Shown: positions 41,430 to 50,412 of the stretch, piece by piece
Layout: each line of letters begins with the position of its first letter
How positions within the stretch are numbered: position 1 is the first letter of the stretch
NCBI GenBank assembly: GCA_030149285.1
Contig: JASBRU010000003.1
Coordinates: 312,001 to 376,000 of the forward strand
Reading direction: 5' to 3'
Source: Flavobacteriales bacterium
GTDB lineage: Bacteria > Bacteroidota > Bacteroidia > Flavobacteriales > JASBRU01
Length of the DNA stretch: 64,000 nucleotides
Translations under genes and position numbers: made by a program
Notes under the pieces: generated by a model
Seen by the model: the letters and a program-made list of their open reading frames with translations, nothing else
Told to the model about the DNA's origin: nothing
The model's database searches: none

Positions 41430-43118
41430 ATGAGAAAACTGATTGAATGCGTACCAAACATTAGCGAAGGACGCGATGAGGCTAAAATAAAAGCAATTAG
41501 TAGTGTTGTAGAAACCGTAGAGGGTGTAAAACTACTTGATGTAGACCCCGGCAAAGCTACCAACCGTACGGTTATCACTTTTGTGGGAGAGCCTGAGCAA
41601 GTAATAGAAGCGGCTTTCTTATTAATCAAAAAAGCTTCTGAATTAATTGATATGAGTAAACATCATGGCGAGCACCCTCGTATGGGCGCTACCGATGTAT
41701 GTCCATTAGTACCTATCGCCAACATCAGTATGGAAGAGGTTGCCGAGTACGCTCATAAGCTAGGTAAACGTGTAGGTGATGAATTAGGTATACCCGGCTA
41801 TTACTATGAAAATGCAGCTACTAAGCCAGAACGTAAAAACTTGGCTACTGTTCGTTCAGGGCAGTACGAAGGTTTAAACAAAAAATTAGTTGACCCAAAC
41901 TGGACTCCGGACTTTGGTCCTGCTGAGTTTTTAAAAGCAAAAACTACAGGAGCTACGGCTATCTCTGCCAGAGATTTCTTAGTAGCTTATAACATTAACC
42001 TAAATACTACCTCTACCCGACGTGCCAATGCTATTGCATTTGATATTCGTGAGGCCGGGCGTATTAAACGCGAAGGTGACCCTTTAACCGGTAAAGTTGT
42101 AACCGATACAAATGGCAACCCAATGCGCGAGCCCGGTAAACTAAAAGCCGTAAAAGGTATTGGCTGGTACATTGAGGAATACGGTATTGCTCAAATATCA
42201 TATAACCTTACTAATATTAGCATCACCTCTATTCATGAGGCTTTTGAAGAAACCGATAAATCTGCGCAAGAGCGAGGTTTACGCATTACAGGTTCTGAAT
42301 TAGTAGGTCTTGTACCGCTAAAAGCTATGTTAGATGCCGGTAAACACTTTTTACGCAAGCAAGAACGCTCTACAGGTATTCCGGAAAGTGAGATTATTAA
42401 AATAGCTGTAAAGTCATTAGGTTTAGATGACCTTGCCCCTTTCAACCCAAATGAACGTATTATAGAGTATGTAATGCAGTCTGAAAGCCCAAAAAGGCTT
42501 ATTGATATGACCCTTACAGAGTTTGCAGATGAAACAGCAAGCGAAAGCCCTGCACCGGGGGGTGGCTCTATATCTGCTTATGTAGGCGCATTAGGTGTAT
42601 CATTAGGCACCATGGTAGCCAACCTATCGGCACATAAGCGCGGTTGGGATGACCGTTGGGAAGAGTTTTCTGGCTGGGCTGAAAAAGGTATGGCGTATCA
42701 AGAAGCTTTACTACGCTATGTAGATGAAGACACTAATGCCTTCAATAAAATTATGGATGCATTCCGTATGCCTAAGGACTCTGATGCAGATAAGGCAGCT
42801 AGAAAACAAGCGATACAAGATGCTACAAAATTTGCCATTGAAACCCCGTTTAAAGTAATGGAAACTGCGTACAACAGTATGGAAGTAATGAAAGCGATGG
42901 CTGAGTTTGGAAACCCTAACTCTGTTACCGATGCTGGTGTAGGTGCACTTTGTGCTCGTACAGCTGTTATTGGTGCTTTCTTAAATGTAAAGATTAACTG
43001 TGGTGATTATAATGACAAGGCTTTTGTAGACGACATCCTTAAGCGTGGTAATGAAATCCAAGAAAAAGCAATTGCTTTAGAAAAAGAAATATTGGAGATT
43101 ACGGAAAGTAAGATATAG
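41430..43118 (+). CDS. ftcD: Bifunctional glutamate formimidoyltransferase / formimidotetrahydrofolate cyclodeaminase
   Basis: Passes the formimino group of N-formimino-glutamate to tetrahydrofolate and then releases ammonia, ending histidine degradation. 562 residues with two domains: formimidoyltransferase (about 1-300, ECVPNISEGRDEAKI, KHHGEHPRMGATDVCPLVPI) and cyclodeaminase (about 345-555, DETASESPAPGGGSISAYVG, NPNSVTDAGVGALCARTAV). The fusion is the arrangement known from animals and many Bacteroidota. It is joined to hutI with zero intergenic bases and followed by a hairpin terminator. Confidence 0.95.
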   Translation: MRKLIECVPNISEGRDEAKIKAISSVVETVEGVKLLDVDPGKATNRTVITFVGEPEQVIEAAFLLIKKASELIDMSKHHGEHPRMGATDVCPLVPIANISMEEVAEYAHKLGKRVGDELGIPGYYYENAATKPERKNLATVRSGQYEGLNKKLVDPNWTPDFGPAEFLKAKTTGATAISARDFLVAYNINLNTTSTRRANAIAFDIREAGRIKREGDPLTGKVVTDTNGNPMREPGKLKAVKGIGWYIEEYGIAQISYNLTNISITSIHEAFEETDKSAQERGLRITGSELVGLVPLKAMLDAGKHFLRKQERSTGIPESEIIKIAVKSLGLDDLAPFNPNERIIEYVMQSESPKRLIDMTLTEFADETASESPAPGGGSISAYVGALGVSLGTMVANLSAHKRGWDDRWEEFSGWAEKGMAYQEALLRYVDEDTNAFNKIMDAFRMPKDSDADKAARKQAIQDATKFAIETPFKVMETAYNSMEVMKAMAEFGNPNSVTDAGVGALCARTAVIGAFLNVKINCGDYNDKAFVDDILKRGNEIQEKAIALEKEILEITESKI

Positions 43119-43130
43119 CCTACATAAAAT

Positions 43131-43162
43131 ATAAAAGAGAGAATTGGCGTTCTCTCTTTTAA
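43131..43162 (+). terminator. Terminator of hutI-ftcD
   Basis: Hairpin AAAAGAGAGAA / TTCTCTCTTTT (43133-43160) with loop TTGGCG; the stem itself ends in a T-run. Low GC in the stem, but 11 bp long. Confidence 0.75.
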
Positions 43163-43216
43163 TTAGCAGTTTTTTAGTCTATTAACATAAACTTAAAACT
43201 AAACTTTAGTTTACAC

Positions 43217-43248
43217 TTGCAACAATACTATTAAAAAATGTATGTTTG
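43217..43248 (+). promoter_or_regulatory. Promoter upstream of the basic-tailed lipoprotein gene
   Basis: TTG (43217-43219), 21 bases, TATGTTTG (43241-43248). It would give an AT-rich 5' leader of about 120 bases before the ATG at 43373, which is long for this genome. Confidence 0.6.
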
Positions 43249-43372
43249 CAACTTGGATGATAAGAAATACTGTAGTACCTTTTAATCGTTATATCAGTTA
43301 CTTACTGTATAACATTTAAACCAAATAATAAATAAATTAAAATCTATATAATAACGCAATAAATACAAAACA

Positions 43373-43756
43373 ATGAAAAAAGCAATCTTAGGTTTAGCAT
43401 CATCTCTTATATTATTAACCGGCTGTGTTGGCGGACTTGGGTACTTACAATACCCAGATGAGTATAATGATAATGGAAGAAAAGTAAGCGCTACACTAAA
43501 ACATACCAATTGGTTTGGTTTTTCTCCTTTAAGAGGTACTGATAAAGTATTGGATCAATTAGCGGGTAAATGTGATGGCGGTAAGGTTACTGGCATATCT
43601 GTAGAGATGTATGTTACTACTAGCTTCCTTTTTACTAAAACAGAAATCACAGCTACAGGTGTTTGCTCTGATGGAGAAGGTAGTGGTTCGTCATCTGACG
43701 AAGGTGATGACTCTAAATCTAAAAGCAAAAGCAAAAGAAGAAGAAGAAGACGTTAA
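43373..43756 (+). CDS. Small lipoprotein with Ser/Lys-Arg tail
   Basis: Unrecognised 127-residue protein. The lipoprotein signal ends ILLTGC, lipidation at about Cys18. The core (residues 36-98) looks like a compact beta domain with two cysteines (GKCDGGKVTG and TGVCSDGEG), which may form a disulfide. The C-terminus is low complexity: an acidic Ser/Asp/Glu patch, then alternating Ser-Lys, then six arginines. The tail frame is clean, so it is not an obvious frameshift. The basic end could bind LPS, nucleic acid or peptidoglycan (speculation). Confidence 0.65.
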   Translation: MKKAILGLASSLILLTGCVGGLGYLQYPDEYNDNGRKVSATLKHTNWFGFSPLRGTDKVLDQLAGKCDGGKVTGISVEMYVTTSFLFTKTEITATGVCSDGEGSGSSSDEGDDSKSKSKSKRRRRRR

Positions 43757-43775
43757 TTAATTGACGCTCATAAAT

Positions 43776-43805
43776 AAAAAGCCCCGCAAATGCGGGGCTT
43801 TTTAT
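43776..43805 (+). terminator. Terminator of the basic-tailed lipoprotein gene
   Basis: Perfect stem AAGCCCCGCA / TGCGGGGCTT (43779-43800) followed by a T-run. Shares its GC core with the rplS terminator. Confidence 0.9.
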
Positions 43806-43934
43806 TTAAACTCATCTGACCAACAACCTATATCTATATAGCTTTTATATAAATAAAAGCTATAATTTAAGGCTGAAAATTATTTTTTGGAACGCATTTT
43901 GGTAAAGCAATAATAGCACTCATACTTTATCATT

Positions 43935-44522
43935 ATGAAAAAAATATATTTTGTTCTATTCGTCGCCTTTTCATCATACTCATTTGGGCAAGACGACGGT
44001 TTTCGTATTCAAGCAACAAGTGGCATTGTAAACAATTATACCCTTGGTATTAAGCCTTTTGTAGGGCTACAAGCTGATTATGGTTTTAGTGAGCATTTTG
44101 GCTTACAAACTCATCTTGAAATAGGCGACGGCTATTTTTTCTCATCAGCAAACGTAATAACTGTACCACTTACTCTCGCATTTTTGGGTGATGGGTATTA
44201 TGATAATGATGGCGCTGCTTTAGCTTTTTTACTGACTTCTTTTGAAAGTATGGCTTTTCACATTCCGGCCGATGACGACCTTGATATTTCTATAGAATTA
44301 AGCCTACTTGGCGCCTATATTTTTGAAGATGAATTGATGGTATATGATGAAGACTTAGACCCAAACATCTATTTTGGCGGGAGATACGGTATTGCTTTAA
44401 ACTTCACCCCAGGTGATTATTTTATTGCCTCTATGCACGCCAATATTAGAAAACTATACGGGATGCCCTTTGAAGAAGGTTGGGGATATGGAATAAATTT
44501 AGGTGTTGGCTTTCGCTTTTAG
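43935..44522 (+). CDS. Hypothetical outer-membrane-type protein
   Basis: A 195-residue exported protein with signal peptide 1-19 (SYSFG-QDD). Strand-like alternation and a C-terminal strand ending in GVGFRF, the aromatic terminal residue typical of outer-membrane barrels. Sequences such as FVGLQADYGFSEHFGLQTHLEIG suggest an 8-stranded OmpW/OprF-like barrel. Function unknown. Overlaps the 3' end of the convergent gene by 4 bases. Confidence 0.6.
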   Translation: MKKIYFVLFVAFSSYSFGQDDGFRIQATSGIVNNYTLGIKPFVGLQADYGFSEHFGLQTHLEIGDGYFFSSANVITVPLTLAFLGDGYYDNDGAALAFLLTSFESMAFHIPADDDLDISIELSLLGAYIFEDELMVYDEDLDPNIYFGGRYGIALNFTPGDYFIASMHANIRKLYGMPFEEGWGYGINLGVGFRF

Positions 44523-45595
44523 AAGTTAAAACTAATGTTTCCGTTTAAGCTACTACGTTGCGTACGTGTATAAGATGTACTAAATGTAAACCACTTTATA
44601 GGCGTATACCCTAAACCTAAGCTTAATCTAAGACCAGAATTTGTTTTATCAATATCCACAGGATCCTCCATAACAAAAGTTATATCATCTAATAAAATTT
44701 GCGGTAAGCCTTGTTGTTGATAAGTAAAGCGATAGGTACCCTGCATCTCTGTACTATTTTCTGCAGAATAAAAACCAATACCACCAAATACAGAAAGTTG
44801 ATCTCCAAACTGCTTAGACACAAAGGTTTCTAATATTAGGGTGTTGGATATAAACTGAACATTCTCATCTTCAGCTTGAATATCCTCTGAAAGCTCTGGT
44901 ACAAAATTAAACTCTGTAGATGTAAAACCTCCAAACACACTCCAGTCTATACCCAAATCTTCATCTATAAACCATTGCCCTATATTGTGCTGTAAACCAA
45001 ATCCTACATTAATATAATCAAAACCATCGCCCGTTATCTTTGGTACTCCCCTAGCCTTTAGCTCAGTACCAAAAGGTAACCCTATGCGTAGCTGAGGTAC
45101 AAAATTGGGGACTACATTGAAAGGGGTTTCAAAACCATCTAACATACCTATTTCTGCTGCTATCTCTACACCAAAAGGACCATCAGTGTATCTATTTCCG
45201 TTATCATCTGTTGGGTAATACAAAAAAGTATTACTTGCTTCTCCTCCAATTACAGTTGGTAAGTTAAAATCATTTGGGTCATCTAACTCCGTGTTGGTCA
45301 TCCCTAATTGATAGAAATTGAACTTTATATCCCCATCAGGATAAAAAGTACCAGAGGTAATTAAATCAAAACTAACGTGCCATTTATCTAATGTTTTAGC
45401 AGTATTATACCAACCTGTATTCATATTCAACCCGTAAGACTCTGCAAAGGGGTCGGTATATGCATCCAGATAAAAAGTAAGATTTTTAGCCATTTCATTA
45501 GCCAATCGCTCATTGTTAATTAGTTGAGCGTTTGATTGTATCGTAATAAAAAGCAGTAAAAATGCGAGTAATCTCTTAAGAGTTGTGAATTGCAT
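44519..45595 (-). CDS. DUF6588-like outer-membrane protein
   Basis: A 358-residue exported protein with signal peptide 1-23 (ends SNA-QLI). It matches the DUF6588 pattern: an N-terminal helix with YTDPFAESYGLNMNTGWYNTA, DFNLPTVIGGEASNTF in the middle, then alternating strands ending NGNISFNF. A barrel with a C-terminal phenylalanine, so an outer-membrane location is likely. No known activity. The start overlaps the 3' end of the AlkB-type gene by 20 bases, so they form one operon with DUF2911. Confidence 0.72.
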   Translation of the reverse strand: MQFTTLKRLLAFLLLFITIQSNAQLINNERLANEMAKNLTFYLDAYTDPFAESYGLNMNTGWYNTAKTLDKWHVSFDLITSGTFYPDGDIKFNFYQLGMTNTELDDPNDFNLPTVIGGEASNTFLYYPTDDNGNRYTDGPFGVEIAAEIGMLDGFETPFNVVPNFVPQLRIGLPFGTELKARGVPKITGDGFDYINVGFGLQHNIGQWFIDEDLGIDWSVFGGFTSTEFNFVPELSEDIQAEDENVQFISNTLILETFVSKQFGDQLSVFGGIGFYSAENSTEMQGTYRFTYQQQGLPQILLDDITFVMEDPVDIDKTNSGLRLSLGLGYTPIKWFTFSTSYTRTQRSSLNGNISFNF

Positions 45596-46631
45596 TAAGT
45601 GTTTTTATTTTTTTATTCATTATTAAAAACCACAATGGTGGTATCATAGATAACAACATCATACCAGGATACCCTGTGGGTAATTGAGGGTTATCATTAT
45701 GATTAGACAAGGTTTGATACTTTTTATAAGGATTGTAATGATGATCTGAGTGACGTGAGAGTTCAAATAATATTAAGCGCCCAATTACATGGTTTGAGTT
45801 CCATGAATGAATTGGCTGAGCGTTCTCATATCTATTTTCAGAAAGCTTTTTACGTCTCAAACCATAGTGCTCTACATAATTTACAGTTTCTAATAATAGA
45901 ATGGCAAACACAAAGGCCGCACAGTAATACAGCATTACCTCTACATCAAATACTAAGCCCACAATAGCTATAAAACCTACTTGAAGTAATAAAAAGTTGA
46001 GCATTTGGTTATTAAATGAAAATACAGCGCTGTTTTTTCGTTTCAATCGTTTATTTTCAATATTCCAAGCAGATAAGTAACTGAAAATAATAGAGCGAAA
46101 CCAAAATATGTATAAAGACTCTTTATACTTAGCCGAAGCAGGATCTTCATCTGTAGATACGTTTTTATGGTGTCCTTGGTTGTGCTCTACATAAAAGTGC
46201 ATATACTGTGCCGGTAATAAGAGTAATTTAGATAGGGTTTGCTCTAGCCTACTTCTCCTATGCCCCAGTTCATGGGCTACATTTATACCCATAGCTCCAA
46301 GTAGTATTCCCATACCTGTAAGCCTACCTATTTTATCTGCAATGGTAAGCCCATCTTCTTGAATAGAAAACATAAACCAAATCAAAAACGCGTAGAGTAT
46401 TGGTACTAAAGCGTATAAAATATAATCATAGAGCCTATCTTCTCTAATCATTTCCAGCTCTGCATCAGATAAATTACTTGCATCCGGCTTTATAAACAGC
46501 TCGATAAAAGGTATTAGCACAAATGAAAATAATATAGGCATATAGGCTAACAACCCCTTACTAGTAAAGGATATAGCTACCGCTATTGGTAACAAAAAAA
46601 TAGTTAAGTATTTAAGTACTCTGTATTTCAT
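45576..46631 (-). CDS. AlkB-type integral-membrane hydroxylase (alkane 1-monooxygenase family)
   Basis: Non-heme di-iron membrane enzyme of 351 residues. The three histidine clusters of the family are present: HELGHRR, HNQGHHKN and HSDHHYNPY, along with the conserved NYVEHYGL segment. Six hydrophobic segments precede and separate them. AlkB proteins hydroxylate terminal carbons of alkanes using rubredoxin electrons; in Bacteroidota the natural substrate of these homologues is not settled and could be a lipid or fatty-acyl chain. No rubredoxin gene lies nearby. One-base overlap with DUF2911 upstream and 20 bases with DUF6588 downstream. Confidence 0.88.
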   Translation of the reverse strand: MKYRVLKYLTIFLLPIAVAISFTSKGLLAYMPILFSFVLIPFIELFIKPDASNLSDAELEMIREDRLYDYILYALVPILYAFLIWFMFSIQEDGLTIADKIGRLTGMGILLGAMGINVAHELGHRRSRLEQTLSKLLLLPAQYMHFYVEHNQGHHKNVSTDEDPASAKYKESLYIFWFRSIIFSYLSAWNIENKRLKRKNSAVFSFNNQMLNFLLLQVGFIAIVGLVFDVEVMLYYCAAFVFAILLLETVNYVEHYGLRRKKLSENRYENAQPIHSWNSNHVIGRLILFELSRHSDHHYNPYKKYQTLSNHNDNPQLPTGYPGMMLLSMIPPLWFLIMNKKIKTLNAIHNS

Positions 46632-47158
46632 TAACCGTTATTAATATCTACATGCACTCTGGTTAAATCCCAAGTTATGTTCATTCCACTAGCATCAAAA
46701 TCTATAAGCAATTGTTCTTGAAATTTGCCATCATACAACTGCTCTGGGTAAGCATCTACTCGTAATACATCTTTGGTTTCATCATAGTCAAATGCCCCCC
46801 ACTGATCATCAATGTTATTAAATATTATAGTCCACCTGTCTGACCTAGGTATAGTAAAAAGCCCGTAAATACCTGCATTTAGGCGCTTTCCTCCTATCAA
46901 AATATCATTTTTGGTTTCAAAAGTTGTTGCTTCATTGGCACCTGTACGCCAAACCTGATTATAAGGTACTAAACCACCAAAAATTGCACGCCCTTTAGTA
47001 TATGGTCTACTATAGTTAACCTCCAAAATCAAACCTCTTTCAGTATAAGTTACAGTTTCTTGAGGACTATAAGATTTGGTTTGTTTTTTCTCTACGTATT
47101 TGTAAACAAAAAATATTACAATTAATAATAATAAAACTATACTGATTTTTTTAATCAT
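46631..47158 (-). CDS. DUF2911 family protein
   Basis: A 175-residue protein with an N-terminal membrane helix or uncleaved signal (about 5-21, ISIVLLLLIVIFFVYKYV) and the DUF2911 domain outside: LEVNYSRPYTKGRAIFGGLV, YNQVWRTGANEATTFET and GKRLNAGIYGLFTIP. The family is common in Bacteroidota, with no known function. It is the first gene of the unit DUF2911-AlkB-DUF6588, coupled by overlaps. Confidence 0.9.
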   Translation of the reverse strand: MIKKISIVLLLLIVIFFVYKYVEKKQTKSYSPQETVTYTERGLILEVNYSRPYTKGRAIFGGLVPYNQVWRTGANEATTFETKNDILIGGKRLNAGIYGLFTIPRSDRWTIIFNNIDDQWGAFDYDETKDVLRVDAYPEQLYDGKFQEQLLIDFDASGMNITWDLTRVHVDINNG

Positions 47159-47199
47159 TGCGGAAGTACTTTTATACTCTAGAATTCTTACTTAGTTTT

Positions 47200-48495
47200 C
47201 TATTTTTTAATGATTCGATAAATAATTTGCCGCTTATCTACCTGAATTTTAACTATATAAACTCCAGCTTCAAGACTAGATACATCAATATTTTGATGGG
47301 TGTTGGAATTCAACACTTTTTGCCCTACTAAACTGTATACACTAAGGTTTTTAAAGCCTTTATTATCCTGTAAATCAATATTTAAAACACTTTCTACAGG
47401 GTTTGGATACACTAAAATAGGTGTTTTTTTATTCTCAACTAAAGATACTGAATTACACATAGCAGCATTTAATTTTTCCCAAATATCATTCTGGTAAATT
47501 GTAGGTACCAAAGCACTATTAGGGCTATCGCCAATTCGCACAACTATCATGCCCAAACTAGGCACAATATTGATTAGTTGTCCGTTTTTTCCCATTGCAG
47601 CATACATATCACTGGGTGCATTGGGTGTTATATCTCCATTAAAGGTAAGCTGTAAACCAGGTAGCTTGTAGCTTCCCTTGCCATTTAACCACCACAAATA
47701 ACCATATGATGGATTTAAGTTTTGAGAAGAATTCACCATAGAATTGTAATACACAGTATCATGCATAATGGTATCATTTGCCCATATACCATGATTTAGC
47801 ATCAACAAACCGAACCTTGCCATAGAGCGAGCCTTACTAAAAAACACATCATTATAACCTAGGTTTATCCATAAGCCATCCATGCCGGTTTTACTCTTCA
47901 ACTCATTATTTGTAAACTGATTACGCAATTGACCAGTAGCAGTCTCTATTACATCCATCAATAAAGTATAAGGCGCATTATGATAAGCCCACCTTGTATA
48001 TGGGGTAGTTAAATATTGTAAACATGCAGGGGTTGTACAGTCTGGGTCTACTACTCCATCATCTAAGCCTGTAGTCATAGTTAGTTGATGAAGAATAGTT
48101 ATAGCTTCTTCTTGGGCTGTTGTGGCAGAAGTCCACCCTGAACCTAAGTAGTCTGATACAGTATCTGTAATAGATAAATACCCTTTTTCTTGTGCAATTC
48201 CCGTTAAAAAAGCTTTTAAGCTTTTGCTTGCAGAAGCCCAATACCAAACACTGTCTTGTGTAAAAGTGCCGTAATAGTTTTCTAAAACTATTTTACCGTC
48301 TTTGAGTACTATTAACGCTTTGGTGTTTGTATTGGCTAAAAATGCATCTAAACTATCTATTTCATTGGCACACCAGCCCAAACTTGTTGGCGATATTGTG
48401 TCCCATGTAGTACCTGTTAAAGGCGGAAAATAAAGGCTTTGTCCCTTTACCAAACCAGCAAACATTAAACAATAAATAAATAGTAGCTTTCTCAT
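47200..48495 (-). CDS. Beta-lactamase-fold serine hydrolase with type IX secretion sorting domain
   Basis: Secreted 431-residue class C-type serine hydrolase. Signal peptide 1-18 (ends VKG-QSL). The SxxK catalytic pair is in YWASASKSLKAFL, the tyrosine motif likely in PSYGYLWWLNG, and the third motif near AAMGKNGQLINIVP lacks the usual KTG/HTG. Residues about 355-431 form a type A sorting domain (ILVYPNPVESVLNI, SSLEAGVYIVKIQ and a basic C-terminus), so export by the type IX system and surface anchoring or release are predicted. Substrate could be a D-amino ester or peptide; resistance to antibiotics is not implied. Confidence 0.9.
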   Translation of the reverse strand: MRKLLFIYCLMFAGLVKGQSLYFPPLTGTTWDTISPTSLGWCANEIDSLDAFLANTNTKALIVLKDGKIVLENYYGTFTQDSVWYWASASKSLKAFLTGIAQEKGYLSITDTVSDYLGSGWTSATTAQEEAITILHQLTMTTGLDDGVVDPDCTTPACLQYLTTPYTRWAYHNAPYTLLMDVIETATGQLRNQFTNNELKSKTGMDGLWINLGYNDVFFSKARSMARFGLLMLNHGIWANDTIMHDTVYYNSMVNSSQNLNPSYGYLWWLNGKGSYKLPGLQLTFNGDITPNAPSDMYAAMGKNGQLINIVPSLGMIVVRIGDSPNSALVPTIYQNDIWEKLNAAMCNSVSLVENKKTPILVYPNPVESVLNIDLQDNKGFKNLSVYSLVGQKVLNSNTHQNIDVSSLEAGVYIVKIQVDKRQIIYRIIKK

Positions 48496-48572
48496 AACAA
48501 TACTCCAACTTGCTCCCTTAAAATTACTAAATATATATCAGGTTTTCACTTAGTAAAACTGCCTCATCATTA

Positions 48573-48599
48573 AAAAAGCCCGCTAATAGCGGGCTTTAT
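48573..48599 (-). terminator. Terminator of the M49-like peptidase gene
   Basis: Perfect stem AGCCCGCTA / TAGCGGGCT (about 48577-48595). On the minus strand a U-run follows. Nearly the same sequence as the rocD terminator. Confidence 0.85.
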
Positions 48600-48620
48600 A
48601 TACTATAAAAAAGTTAGTTA

Positions 48621-50273
48621 TTACAAGCCAAGTGCTTCTACACCTTGCTCAAATACTACATCTACAGGAATACCTTTATCAGATAAGCGATCTAAATCTA
48701 CTTGTAACTTACGACCAATGTTTCCTTTTTCTTCAAACAATTTACTTACACCTTCATAGTCTCCATCTCCTTGTAAAGTAATTATGGTAGCAGAAAGCGA
48801 TGTCATTGCATCTCTCATTCTCTCCATATCTACTCTATACATACCAGACTCTTCTCTTACAAATGCTCCTTGCTCTTTAAAGTAATTAAAACGAACCATA
48901 TTTGCTTTACCATGTGCACTAGATGCACCAAAGCGTACAGAACGGAATATACTGGCAATAAAAGTTACATAATGCTCCTCTAAAGTTCCTTCAGTAATTT
49001 CGCCTTGCTCAAATAACTTGGTTATCATATATAAGCCTAGTATATCTGCTTTTCCTTCTTCTAAGGCAGAAAATTGGTCTTTTAATGCCTCACGTACAGT
49101 ACCTTTTCCGTTTATAGTATTTTTTATACCTAAACCGTGGGCAACCTCATGAAACATTGTGTTGTTAAAGAAAGCATTAAAGGTAATCATACTTCTTTGG
49201 TCTTCCACAATTAACTCAGTGGCTATGGGTATCAAAATCTTATCAAACTTTGCCTGCATTGCATTTTTCAACTGAGATCTACGGGTACCTTTGGTTGTCT
49301 GTATAGTCTCATCGTTAGGTAAGTTTACGGCTATCGTTTTACTTCCTGCATTGCAATCTCCTGCATAATAAATTACGTCATATGCATTTAACTGCGAGCT
49401 TGTACCCGGGCTTTCTTGCTTGTAAGCCACATCAACAGGTAAACTTTCTTGTAAGCTTGGTAAAAAGCTAATATAATGCTCTAGCTTTTCGCTCCAAGCC
49501 ATATCTTTTACCAATATATATGCCTCATTAGCTGCTTTGTAGCTAAACAAATGATCTTCATAGTTTTCAATTGGACCAACAATAAAATCAAGATGATTGG
49601 TTTTCATGTCTATCCATGCTATATCACTAGCTGTATAATCATCGGTGCGTAAAGCTTCTGCTCTAAGTGTTAAGTAATTTGCAAATATTTCGTCTTCTGT
49701 AATTGCTGCTGCTTTTTCTAATAACTCTGCTGCTGCATTTACATGTTCTGCATACGCCTCATGAAACCATACCGTAGTTAAGTTTCCTGCATCATCTCTT
49801 TTAATTAGCGTATATAAGCTCTTTTTGTTTTCTAAGTCAGCAGCTTCAAACTCTTCCTTAGTCATATCTAAGGGGTAGTACTGTGCTCCTAATGGCTTCT
49901 CTCCTACTCCATCAATAAATGGTTTGTTACCATCTAATCTATCCCAAGGGCCATAGTTTACATTGGCAAAAGCTTTTAGGTTCTCATCTTCAATGCTATT
50001 GAGTAACTCTTCTTTATTGCCATATGCTTGTAGCCAAAATATTTCATCCATATGTTTGGCAGCCTCTATAAGCAAGGGTATTACTTGTTTTTCAGACTCC
50101 GATAGTTTGGTCATATCAGTAGTCAACTTTACCGGTACATATATATCCATTGGGTTTTCTGCGGTTTCGGTTTGTTCTGTTTCAGGCTCTGTGGTTGGTT
50201 TAGGCTCGTTATTACAAGCACTAAATGCAATTAAGGCCGACAAAGTACCTGCAATAATAGTTTGCTTTTTCAT
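48621..50273 (-). CDS. M49 (dipeptidyl-peptidase III-like) zinc peptidase, lipoprotein
   Basis: A 550-residue lipoprotein: signal ends IAFSAC, lipidation at about Cys20, then a Pro/Glu/Thr-rich linker. The zinc motif is HEVAH at residues 375-379 and the second motif EEGKAD at 405-410, equivalent to EECRAE of dipeptidyl-peptidase III. The family's standard first motif is HEXXGH; here it is HEXXH, as in the shorter M49-like group that includes plant NUDT3-type proteins. Automated pipelines sometimes name such proteins dihydrofolate reductase, which the sequence does not support. Predicted periplasmic or surface dipeptidase. Confidence 0.8.
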   Translation of the reverse strand: MKKQTIIAGTLSALIAFSACNNEPKPTTEPETEQTETAENPMDIYVPVKLTTDMTKLSESEKQVIPLLIEAAKHMDEIFWLQAYGNKEELLNSIEDENLKAFANVNYGPWDRLDGNKPFIDGVGEKPLGAQYYPLDMTKEEFEAADLENKKSLYTLIKRDDAGNLTTVWFHEAYAEHVNAAAELLEKAAAITEDEIFANYLTLRAEALRTDDYTASDIAWIDMKTNHLDFIVGPIENYEDHLFSYKAANEAYILVKDMAWSEKLEHYISFLPSLQESLPVDVAYKQESPGTSSQLNAYDVIYYAGDCNAGSKTIAVNLPNDETIQTTKGTRRSQLKNAMQAKFDKILIPIATELIVEDQRSMITFNAFFNNTMFHEVAHGLGIKNTINGKGTVREALKDQFSALEEGKADILGLYMITKLFEQGEITEGTLEEHYVTFIASIFRSVRFGASSAHGKANMVRFNYFKEQGAFVREESGMYRVDMERMRDAMTSLSATIITLQGDGDYEGVSKLFEEKGNIGRKLQVDLDRLSDKGIPVDVVFEQGVEALGL

Positions 50274-50412
50274 GACTATTTTTTCTCTGTTAATTTCAAT
50301 GAGCTAAATATCCGAAAAAATTTGTGCATTTTTAGCTAAGGTCAGGTATTTGACATCTCATAAACACCACACTACGTAAGTTTGTAAAAACAAACAAAAA
50401 GAAACAACATAT

